Shown here piece after piece: positions 38,165 through 48,398 of a stretch of DNA of 64,000 nt. The DNA is taken from assembly GCA_020536535.1 (NCBI GenBank), contig JAHLWZ010000814.1:1-64000 (forward strand). The letters run 5' to 3'. The position numbers were made by a program, and so were the translations under genes. Under the pieces are notes generated by a model that worked only from the letters and a program-made list of their open reading frames with translations, did not search any database and was not told the origin of the DNA. Source of the DNA: Pelomyxa schiedti (lineage: Eukaryota > Evosea > Pelobiontida > Pelomyxidae). How positions within the stretch are numbered: the first letter of the stretch is position 1; each line of letters opens with the position of its first letter.

Positions 38165-39037
38165 GCCTAGAAAAGGAATCGCGGTTCACTGGCAGTGGTG
38201 GCATATCTCCTGGCAGGTATCTTTGTGCCCTTCCTACCTCTACACCGCTATTGTACATTAATGCACAGCCAATCCTGAGTCTCACATCAAAAATACATGC
38301 CTACAACAAGGAGTCGAAATTGTAATTGCAACCCCTGGTCGCCTGAACGACATGCTCGAGGGAAGAGCACTTTGTTCTGGATGAAGCTGATAGGTAACAC
38401 ATATCTCCCACCTTTGTTTTCCTCCCCTCACGAATTCAGATATGGGATTTGAAGGTTTGAAAAGAATCGTTGGACAGTTTTGCCCAGACATACAGACAGA
38501 CAAGATAAGACAGACACTTATGTGGACTGCCACATGTGAGTTTTCCCTTCATACATTCTTCCAGATGATCTTCAAAGGGCCAGAGGAAATACAAAAGATT
38601 GCAGCTGAGTTTCTTGTGGATCCTATCACAGTAAGCATCTCAACTATTTTGTGCTTTAACTTTAACAAGTAGGTTACAGTTGGTTAACTTCAACTCATGC
38701 AACACACACGGTCCGACAAGTTCTGGAAGTACACACTGAAACTGACAAAAAAGACAAGCAGAAGCTCTTTTTTCACAATACAATTCACCATTACTGCAGG
38801 CTGATGAAACTTCTCGAAATAAAATACTGGATGGATCAAAAATTCTCATACAAAAAAAAATAAACGATGGATACTCTGACAAGATCTTTGAGAACAGATG
38901 GCTATCCTGCCCTTTCAATGCATGGGGGTCGGTATCCCACCTTTGTTATTCCTTCCGACTATTTTTTAGATAAAACTCAACAGCAGGATAGGATGACTCC
39001 CATTTTGATTGCCACAGATGTTGCAGCTAGGGCTTGG
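38165..39037 (+). pseudogene. Decayed DEAD-box RNA helicase (DDX5/DBP2-like)
   Basis: Pieces of a DEAD-box helicase lie in the right order but in different frames. The Walker A region near 38188 reads TGSG then skips to VAYLL, so the lysine and threonine of GSGKT are gone. Then VHINAQPIL (38255-38275), EIVIATPGRLNDML (about 38318-38360), DEAD (38383-38394), MGFEGLKRIVGQF (38442 on), LMWTAT, EIQKIAAEFLVDPIT (38590-38631), a fragment VRQVLEVHTETDKKDK, LRTDGYPALSMHG and PILIATDVAARA (38998-39035), where it stops before motif VI. Frameshifts, small deletions and premature stops separate these blocks. Some former intron sites survive (after DEADR), so it arose from a gene copy and not by retroposition. 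Confidence 0.85.
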
Positions 39038-40440
39038 TAAGGTAGCTCTATTCAACAAAACCGAAACTAAAACTTGTACGCAAAACTTCTGGCTCTGTCT
39101 TCCCAGCAGACATCCTGTGGCATTGTATTGGTTTTCGTTTCGGAAGAGAGGTGCTCCTAAAGCTGTTGGATGTCACCTTTTAGTAGCTTGTTGGCAGTGC
39201 AGCCTGTGATTGGAAACCAATGAGAGGAGGGGCCCGACATTGGCAACGCATTTGTGAGCGTTGTTGCCACAGGTGGCAAGTGCGAGAGGACTGACTGGCA
39301 TGGTGGCAGTAGCATTGCTGTTTGCAGTTGTAATTGTAGTCCCGGTCTCTGTTGCTTGTGCGGAATTGTGTGCGGTTGTATTTTATAGTTGTGGTATCTG
39401 TGACTCATGTGGGGTTGACTGCGACTTGTGGCAGTGTTATATTTGTGGTTGTAAATATTGTGTGTAGTTGTTGTTGCGAATACGATATGATTGTCGGAGG
39501 TGGGATGACGGTAAACGTCGCCGTGCGTCGTGCGGCGATTCAAATGGTGAATGAAGAACCACTGATCGTCATGAAAACCACCATCCCACTGCACCCAGCA
39601 AAAAGCCACGCACGAGCTACTACCACGACACACAAGGAGAAAGGGAATTGTGGGGGAAAACAAAAAGCACGTATAAGCACTAAAGAGAGGACCAACAATA
39701 AGAGCAGATTTCCTCCGGGTTTTCCAGGAAAAAAAACCGAAAAACCCATAATGTCCCCTCGGGGAAAATACCGGATACTATAAGGAGGAAAGAGACCTTG
39801 GAATGTGGAATGGGTTCGTATTTGGATGGGATGATCGAAACGCATCGATAGTACACGAGGATGCATCTGGGCCCTGGCCAGGCTTTCGGCGCGTCTCTTG
39901 TTCAGTGAGGGGTGTTTTGACGTCAGAACAAACAATTCACAGTGCAGGCTGTTGTCCAAAGTTGGTGAGAAATCCACCAACAACCATTTTTGACTGTACA
40001 AAGCTGAACAAAGAAACACTTTTTACAAAAAAGCCCCATCTGATGTGAATTCACAACCCAGGAGCACCGTGGGGTGGTCCATTCCACATTTTTTTTTTCC
40101 TTGATGTCAAGTCCTCTGGCCTACTTCCCACCTACTTGAAGCCTTGCAGCATCAGCATTTGCCCAGCTGCCATCAAAGTGTCAGTAAAGTCATCATCATG
40201 GTATGAAATCCACACGACTGTAACGTACTGTTGTAGCTACATTTCGTAAACACATCCCACAAGTATGGAAAACTAAAGTTTTTTCGATTGCTGTCCCACA
40301 ATCGCCCGACTGTGTGTGGCACCTGTGATCATTGGTTCGTGTGTTCATAGTGGTTGGCCCAACGCCAGCCAATTTGATTGCGTCACAGGAATCTTGTTTT
40401 GTTCTCTTTGTGGTGGGGTTTGTGTGGCAAAGAACAGGGG
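39038..40440. other. Gene-poor zone between pseudogene and RUN-domain gene
   Basis: About 1.4 kb without a supported gene. The longest frame (minus, 39157-39663) is His/Thr/Gln-rich, lacks conserved motifs and has no good splice partners, so I do not call it. The region holds T/G-rich tracts on the plus strand (39300-39480), and one recognisable scrap of the Cys-rich surface gene (listed separately). Confidence 0.45.
40130..40190 (-). pseudogene. Short relic related to the Cys-rich surface gene
   Basis: About 55 bp here match 35996-36052 of the Cys-rich gene in the same orientation: ctacytgaagscttgcagc, atcrgcatttg, ctgc, tcaaagtgycagtaa are shared, with scattered substitutions and a short indel. 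In the intact gene the stretch straddles an exon end and its splice site. Nothing flanking it remains open, so it is a decayed fragment of a former copy. Confidence 0.6.
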
Positions 40441-43249
40441 TCAAGTTCTGTAGATGAGCTCAAAGTTGAGCTTGAAGGAAAATCGGAAGTGGGAGAGGCC
40501 ATTGAATGCACTGGTAAACTGCATACAGTATTGTGGTGTCCTCACAAGTGCCAGTGGCTTGTAGTATTTACTGGTGATCAACGGGTTAGTGAAGAGCTCA
40601 TTCAGTGCAGCACCCAGCTTCCCGGAACTATGTGCAGTGAGCAATCGTTATTTTACTAGTGTTTGTATGAATATACTTGAGAGCTTCACAGACGAGTGCC
40701 CTAAACTTCATGTTATTGTCCTTGTGTACAGTAATTATTCTGTCCACTAATCCTCTCAACGGTTCACTTCCCTCTTGTGAGGTAGAAGCTGCAGAGGTCA
40801 AGGTGCTACTTGCGCCACTAGGTGACAGGAAAACTGGCATCTGAAGAGGAGCACTTTTGGGTGCAAAAGCCACCTCTTCAATGAAATTCCATATGTGAAC
40901 TCTGGTAGGCCGCATAAAGTAATGAAACATACAGTCTGCAATTGCACTACATATGTCATAACGGACTAGTTTGGAAGTTTTTGAAGACGGCTTGTCTTCT
41001 TCTCCAGGAGCATGAAGGAGGTGCGAAGTCAGTGTGGTGATGCTGGTCTTCAAGTTTCCTAACAATTGCTCTTTTTCTGATTAATATGTGTATTCTTGGA
41101 AGTAGCAGGGAAGTAACCTATTTTTTTGGAGGGATCTTCAGGTGGCTCTGGTCTGATGGAGAAGATAGAACCCAACACCTTGAAGAAAAATAACGTTAAA
41201 CCAGTACATAAGCGGAACTTATTTAATAAAAAGGTGGAAGAAAAAAACCTGAAACACCCCAGAGCTCTGCTGAGTCGGCTTGGTGGTTGGAGTTGGGGTA
41301 CTACTGGAGGCTGTAGGGCCAACACTTGAAGAAGCACTTATTTGAGTTGGTGCAGTGGTGGTCTGAGGAGGTGGTTGGTTTGTAGCAGTCTCCGCAGGTT
41401 CCAGGCCAAGGAATGAAGAGAATGTAGATGACAGTTGGCTTATACTATTTGAGGCAGGTCGGGTGCTTTCGATCAAGTCTTTGAAAGCATTGGTAACAAT
41501 AGAGGGGAGGATGTTGTCATCATTAGACACAGGATTAACATTTTGTAGTTCCCAAGTATCGTTACTTTTTATTGAAGTAAGAAAGGGAAGTGGATTTCAA
41601 GTGGTAGTACACGAAACACAGTGCCAAAGTGGGAGTCATCTGAGCGCTATACGTTGGCGCATTCCCCTTCCTCTGTAATAATTTAGAGAGATAAGAAGAG
41701 TGTGAGAAAACCAGTGCTTCTTGTTGATCAGCGATTTCTGCTGCAAGTTCGAAATTCTGCTTTCTGACGGCTTCTTCCTGTTCTCTCTTGAGCCTTGCCA
41801 GCTCCTGTTGTGCTGGCGGGATAATTGTGGTATCTCCTTGGCTGTTTAGTTCCCATTTTGAGTTTTTCTCATCCCAGTCAAAAATACAGGGTCCAGCAGT
41901 GATGCCTTTGAGACCCGAGGGAATATTTTTGGCCAGAAGGCCCTTTATGTTTTAATTTATGTGAATCAGCACCACTCCCTATCCCCACCCCCTCCCTAAG
42001 CGCCTCTCACATGAAGTTGCTTTGGGGTAGAAATTACAGCATATCCCTCAGCATTTATTGGAATCCTGCGGTCTTGCGGAACGGTTGGTGTTTTCTATGA
42101 GCAAGTTAATATTTAAAAATAGCCTTTTACTTGTGTGTAGTGTTACAGAAGATTCTGCGTCATCTTCGAGAGGTAGAGTTTGTGAATCTTCTGGAGGGTT
42201 TAGACCTCCTGATAATGGGTCAAGGAATTTATATCCCACTTGAAAGAATCACACCTGCCTGCAAAGTTGATTGTGTTGAGATTAAGGGAGCGTTTGCTTC
42301 CGACTGTTCGTCATTTGGCACCATTGTAGAAGAGGAATTCCAGTCCATATTGGCTGCTGCTGCCACTATGGATGCTGGGAGATAATAGTAAGCCTAGGTA
42401 TCGTAATAAGAACTCATACCACTCCAGAGTACAGAACTCGTGCTATCGAATATATTGGTGTCATTTTTCGTTGGAGGGAGGATGGAATTGGTTGGTGACA
42501 TGCTCCTGGTCGAGCTAGTTGGAGAATGGGTAGTGTCAGAAAACGCAACAGATGAAAGGGGTGAAGTGGATGGTGGAGTGGCAGATTTATGGGCACCCAC
42601 AATCAACTCCTTACGCCCTTGAGCCACTGAAATAGGCTGAGAGACAGGTGCCACCACAAGTTGACTTGCTGAGGGCAGGGAAGTCGGTAAACTTGTGGGT
42701 CGTGGCGGGGCAGAGTGGGGCTTCCTTGCCTCGATAACAGGGTCCTCAAAAGGGTTCGTTGACCCCACAGGTGAAGGTGACTTGACTGCAAGTGCCGGTT
42801 GCGTTGATGTGGTGTGCTGGGAAATGAATAACGGAGGCGGTGGGTGATGGGGTGAGACTTGTTGGCGCTGCCTGCCCGTTGTGTCAGTTCCTGCAGAATA
42901 GGAGTCGTCGAAGGGATTGGTTGTACTGTTACTACTGGTGCTTGGAGAGGTGAGGAGAGGCGATCGAGGGGGCGATTCCTCGAAGGGGTTAGTGCTTGCA
43001 GAGGGTGCTGGGGAGGGTGTGTCTTCGAACGGGTTCGTGCTAGCCAAAGGAGCACTTGAGGCTGGTTTCACTTGACCAACCACTGGCGAGTGTGGCTAAC
43101 AACATACAAAACAAAAAAAGGGAAGTACAAAAGGGGTAAAAGTGAGCAACAACAAGAAAAGATCTAGGGCAAGACACAAGAGATATGCTGCCAGGCCTGG
43201 ATCTTCCTATCAATGCCTTGTGTTCCACAGACGGGCTGACTGTTGCCAT
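40441..43249 (-). CDS. RUN-domain adaptor with NPF motifs and UVR-like helix
   Basis: Likely endocytic or endosomal adaptor. From MATVSPSVEHKALIGRSR a disordered region carries four NPF tripeptides, each in a (S/T)TNPF(E/D)(E/D/S) context such as ASTNPFEDTP and STNPFEESPP; NPF is the ligand of EH domains. Middle exons give KTPTVPQDRRIPINAEGYAV, GLLAKNIPSGLKGITAGPCI and a short helix QQELARLKREQEEAVRKQNF, ELAAEIADQQEAL, resembling a UVR motif. The C-terminus is a RUN domain: LVRYDICSAIADCMFHYFMR, RVHIWNFIEEVAFAPKS, LRGLVDRIITVHKDNNMKFR, LGAALNELFTNPLITSKYY, ending FNGLSHFRFSFKLNFELIYR. RUN domains bind Rab/Rap-type GTPases. Combination with NPF motifs points to membrane traffic. About eight introns. 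Confidence 0.75.
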
Positions 43250-43479
43250 CACCCTTCCTTGATTATTTTGTTGTTTTGATGAGACTTCGAAACGGAACGA
43301 TTCGGGGCAACGAGCCGGGGTTTTACTTTGGGTGTGGATTGACAACATTCCCCTGCGCCAGAATCCTATTGGCAGTTAAGGTGTCATTCGGTGATAACAT
43401 AGTTTCCCGTATTGGCTCAGATCTTCTTGTGTTTTTATTCATTTGGGGTTCTGCAAAAACTCAAAGAAAAAACCAACAA
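43250..43479. promoter_or_regulatory. Divergent promoter, RUN adaptor / cyclin-Y
   Basis: 230 bp between divergent start codons. The frame open across it on the plus strand has no conserved residues and is not counted as part of cyclin-Y. A-rich sequence lies just before the cyclin-Y ATG. Confidence 0.4.
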
Positions 43480-46161
43480 ATGGGAAACCGATGTGGCTGC
43501 AGCGGTAGCAGTGTTGTCGACAGTTCAACAACGGGCGATATGCCTGGAGAGTACTACGTCGTGCCGCACAAGAGAAGAAAACAAAACTCGGGCGCGGGGG
43601 CGCACAATACTCGTTACAAGTCCAAGCCAGATCTGTGGAGCGGATTTTCGTTCACTCCAAAACCGGCTCTCTCTGTTGTGGATTCATCATCGAGCTCTTC
43701 GTCTTGTTCGGAATCCGACGATGACGACGTTGAAGAGTACCTTGATGACTATTCCAATGTGGTCGCGGACGAGCCGGAAGACGATACGGGCGGAGCGACT
43801 GCTGAGGAGTGTAGTGGATCCTCCAGTTTGAGCACACCCCACACGGAGACCCCCTCTCCTTCATTGCCCTCTGTAACACTTGATACGCAGAGTTTGTCAC
43901 CTCAGAACACTCGATCCTCCAGAGCATCATCCAACCCAATTTTGCCTAAATCTAAATCAGCTTCCAAAAGGGCTCTGTCAAAATCTGAAATTAACTGTGT
44001 ACACATGAAACCAATACAACTTCACAATCAATTTTTGGGGCAAGTTGCACACAGCCAATTAGTTGAGAATAAGGATCACCAGCAAAAAAGAAGACGAGTA
44101 AAGAGTACAGGTCCTGGAGTGTTATCTACACTTCCCCATCCTCATTCCCATCACCATTCACACAAGCATAAAACACTTCCACCCAATGCGCCAGAATTCA
44201 CTACTGCAAATACTCTCTCAGAAACAGCAAACAACAACACCTCCGATAATTTAACGACCGGTCACACTGAAACAAGCCAACCTCCTGCAAGTTCATCAAC
44301 AGTACAACAGAATACGACAACAGTAATGCCCCCAGGTCAGAAACTAAACACAGTTCTCTCCAGCACTTCTAGTGATTCTGCTCCCATTCATCTCACCAAC
44401 GACTTGCACGAACCAAGTATCCCTGCACTGCCAAGTGAGAATTTTGCAAATGTTTCATGAAATCTGATTTTCCACTTTAGGTGCGTTTTTAGTCGCTGTG
44501 GACGATCCCAGTGATTTCTTCTTCCCTTCGTCAAATGACTCTCCTGTACGAGAACAAATACCACCCCCTCCTGAGACTGTATCTTGCACCCCCACTACCA
44601 CCACTTCCAGCTCGTCAGCAAGTTCAGCCGCGAACGCCGTTCCCACCTCTACACCGAGTCCTCTTTCTCAAGAACAGTTCGATTCTAATACAACAGCATT
44701 TGCTGAAGTGGACTTGGAGGAGCTTTTTGATCGCGATGACCCTGGCATTTCCCGCATTGCTATCGCCCCTCTCTCCGTATTAACTTGGTCTTCTGTTGAT
44801 ACGGAACTTGACACACCGACGAATAGCACATCCTCTACTAAACAAGAAAGCCCGGAACAAAACTCTTCTACTTCCTGCACTACTACTTCTGTCGTCCAAG
44901 GAGACGGCACGGAAGAAAATACTGCTCCTCATAGTTCGTGGACAATTTTAATTTCTATGTTATATTAATCTTTTTTCTGTTAGGTCTAGTACCAGAATAT
45001 CCCGCCTTCAAGTCCAGATTGTCTTTACCTCCACACATGAGGTGAAATGCGCCGCTGCAACCACTTCTTGCTAACGTTTCTCTAGAAAGACTAGCTTCCA
45101 TAAAATAAAATCGAATTCTACAAGTTCCTTGTTCATCAAACAAACAATGCAAGAGCCGGATTTATCTGAGCTTCTTATGTGGTGTGTCTTGTAAGAAACA
45201 TGGGTTATCCGCTAAATGACACCAAAGCATGGCGAATGCACTTCAGTATCACATAGTCAAAGATGTGAGTGAAATGCCTCCCTCCAAAATGGAATATCCA
45301 ATATTCTCTGAAAAGTTCAATCCTCTTACAGTAAGTTTTCTATTCTTATTACAAATCTGTATCAGTAACTGGCATCAGAAAGAATCCTCCGACTTGAGTA
45401 CGATACCGACAGTGGAAACAATACACGCATTCTTCATGAAAATATTCTTATCAGAAAAGGTATGAGAGATGATATGTTATTTAAGTCAACGCAAACCAAA
45501 ACTTGCTACAGTTGGACCCAGAAATAGCAATAATGTGCTTGGTAAGTTTGTGTTCTTTACCAACTGCATTTTTATCGTTGTTACAGGCGTATGTTGAACG
45601 TGTCCACAATAACAAAGCATTGTTGCTGCCAAGTACATGGCGGCGGATCTGCTTAGCTGCATTGATTTTAGCATCCAAGGTAATGAATTTATTGGGGGAG
45701 GTGTCGCTCAATGTATTCCGGCAGGTCTGGGATGAACAATCTGTTTGGAATGTTGACTATGTTCACATTTTTGACAATGCAACGGCTCTTGATCTCAACA
45801 AACTAGAACACCAGTTTCTTGAGCTAATTGAATTCACTGTGGGGTTGTCTGCCAGTCTGTATGTTTCTTAGATTCTTTCTTCCTTGACCTGAGATTTGTA
45901 TGAAAGCTATGCCAAGTACTATTTTGCCTTGAGGGACTTCAGCAAACTCAGTCCCGACCAGTTCCCAATGAAAGAGCTAGACAAGAACGGGGCACGGCGC
46001 CTAGAGGTACAGCAGCACCATTCCCAACACCCTTTTGAAATCTTATTCCTTTGTTCTAGGCCACAACATTCCGAACTCAAAACGAAATGCAGCAGAAACA
46101 CCGACGATCTTCCAGTGCGGACATGCCCGTTACTGTTGTAGGGCGACATGTCATAAACTGA
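43480..46161 (+). CDS. CCNY: Cyclin-Y (N-myristoylated membrane cyclin)
   Basis: Activating partner of CDK14/CDK16-type kinases, recruited to the plasma membrane. The start MGNRCGCSGSSVV is an N-myristoylation signal with palmitoylatable cysteines, as in human cyclin-Y (MGN...CC), and decides the start codon. A long Ser/Thr-rich disordered region with acidic and His-rich tracts follows (43550-44960). The cyclin box comes from short exons: MANALQYHIVKD, YPIFSEKFNPLT, VETIHAFFMKIFLSEK, AYVERVHNNKALLLPSTWRR, ICLAALILASKVWDEQSVWN, VDYVHIFDN, LNKLEHQFLELIEFTVGLSA and SYAKYYFALRDF. The C-terminus KHRRSSSADMPVTVVG resembles the RSASADN 14-3-3 site of cyclin-Y. The disordered N-terminal part is much longer than in animals. 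Confidence 0.88.
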
Positions 46162-46364
46162 AACCATCCAATCATGCACCCTCAATGTAAACCAGTAATA
46201 ATAAAAAACCCGATACGTGATCACGCGGCAGTTCCCAGGAACTCCACTGTACCTCTGAGGTAGAATCTGACATCTCTTGGAACGACGTTTTTGATGGCCA
46301 GTTTTTTTGGGGAAGTTTCTGCCCTTTGGAAACAAAAAGGAAACAGAAAAAGAAACCGAGCGCG

Positions 46365-48285
46365 ATGGCCGCGAACGCGAGCGCCAGTACTTCCAGCAAG
46401 GAATCTAAATCCAAGTTGTTGTTGAGTCTCAAAGATGAAATGGGAGGACTCAAGAAACAATTGGCTGATGACAAAGTCACTCTCGACAAAGTCGTATCGT
46501 GGATACGACAGGTGGGCCCGTTTTTCCCAGTATTTTTATAAAACGCCATTACAACAATGAGACTGTGAAGGGTTTTGGGAGGATTTCAGATGACTTGACT
46601 GAGACTTCTGCAAAACTTATGCAAGTGGATGCTACCACCAAAGAACTAAGCTCGTCTCTCAGTGAAACTGAGGATGCCAGAGCAAAGTTGTTACCTTCCC
46701 AGTGATATTATTGATAAATTGAACCTCTTCGTTGCAACCTGACTTTGCTATATAGATTACAGCAGTGGATTAAAGATAATCTAGGAAATAACTTAGAGAT
46801 GGTAGGAATATTGCATGACAATAAATTCAGGCAGGAAAGGTAAGCTTATACCAATTTCGCAAATTTTTACAATGCCCTCTCTTGCAGAGAAGGTCTCATC
46901 AAAGAAGTTGAAACAATGATTGCAGATGAGGCTTCTAATATGCAAGTCGAACAACGTCGCCTCAGACTGGAAGAAAAGCGCACCCTTTTGGAGGAGGTCA
47001 AACAAGTCGTTACAGACCAGATACAACTTGCTTTGGGCAAATATAGACTATCTATTGATGATCAGATTAGAGAATCAGAAGAGCGTGTTCAAGTAGAATT
47101 TCAGGTTTAAATTTCAGGGAACTAGTTGGGAAATACCGGTTTTATTTATCGGTATTAGAAATCTATCCAAAGAGTGCTAGAAAAGCACATGGCTGATATG
47201 CAAACTGTAGAAGAAAGACTAAGAAACTTGTATGATTCTATCTGTAGAGCTAGAACGGAAGATAAAACTGCTGTGCGTCGAAGTCAGTTTCCGAAATAGG
47301 AATTTAATGCTCTTGGCAGGTAATGGATGAACTATCAACACAACTCTTGTCTCTTCAAAAAGAAGTGCTATCAGCCATTGCTGAAGACCACGACCTTTGG
47401 GTGGAGGCACTTGAGAAGGTAACTTTCTGCTTCACAACAATGAGGAATATTTGAAACGACTGCACCCAGGGAAGAGTAGAAGGAAGAAAAATGGCTGCAA
47501 TTGAAGCCAACAAAGCCTGCAATACCCTGCAGCAAACTATGGACGACCGATTGATAGAGGTTTGCAAATTAAAATTTCAACTTGGACCAAGAAAAGAAAT
47601 GTGTAGGCTCAAAAAGAGCTTCTTACTAAGCTTAAAACGACTCGAGAAGAGACATTCCAGTACAGACGCGATTTATCACTGTATCCACTTCTTGTACCAA
47701 TCAGCTGCCTGAAGCTTACTTACCATAATTTTTTTTTTCCTTTTAGAGTGGAAGACAGACTGGCAAGTGTTGAGAGCGATCTTGATAAAGGAAGAGAAGA
47801 GGATAGAGCTTGGTTGACAAAGGAAATTTCTAGCGTGAGATCTTTGGTAGGGAACGCTGGTGCACTTTTAGCTGGTAAGGCTGCAGCAACAGCAGCAGTA
47901 TCGAGTACAGGTGACTTGAATACACGTGAACCTCAAGTTAAAGGTTGGTAGAAAAGCCTATGATTTCGCTAATTTCACACAGAAATATCAATGTGGTTGA
48001 CATCTATCAACATGGGCAAATACCACGACATATTGGTTTCGCACGGTTTTGACAATTTCCAGGTGGGACATTGTGAGTAAAGTGAGAAAACTTCTAAGCA
48101 TCCACAGGCGTTATCATCATTGGAAGAGGCTGATCTAGATACCCTTAACATCACTCTGCCTGGGCATAGGTTTCTCTCCCTTTTTTTCATAGTTATTCCG
48201 ACTGCATAAAAGAAAAGCGCTTCTCGCTGCAGTGAGGGATCTCCGAGCAAAAGGGGTTCCTCCAACTGATGGTGTGTTTTATTAA
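46365..48285 (+). CDS. Coiled-coil protein with C-terminal SAM domain
   Basis: From MAANASASTSSKESKSKLLL, short exons give almost continuous coiled coil: LKDEMGGLKKQLADDKVTLD, EGLIKEVETMIADEASNMQV, RLRLEEKRTLLEEVKQVVTD, RVLEKHMADMQTVEERLRN, AQKELLTKLKTTREETFQ, VEDRLASVESDLDKGREEDR. A SAM (sterile alpha motif) domain follows: EISMWLTSINMGKYHDILVS, HGFDNFQALSSLEEADLDTL, NITLPGHR-KALLAAVRDLRA, with an intron of about 44 nt before the last helix. The frame then stops at TAA 48283-48285. The next coiled-coil exons cannot be joined in frame with ordinary GT-AG sites, so I end the gene here, but this segment and the ADF-H gene downstream may be one gene. Function: oligomerisation scaffold, inferred. 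Confidence 0.62.
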
Positions 48286-48398
48286 TCTAAATTTCTTCTC
48301 ATTCTTGAAAAAAGGAGCATCAACGACGTAAACTCTGTATAGTCCTACTCTTCTTTAACCTTCCCTCTTCTAGGAAAGACCGAGAAACTAGAAAAGTG

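Noticed and set aside
39157-39663. 168-codon minus-strand open frame
   Set aside because: His/Thr/Gln-rich composition, no conserved motif, no sensible splice neighbours, and it lies in a zone of pseudogene decay.
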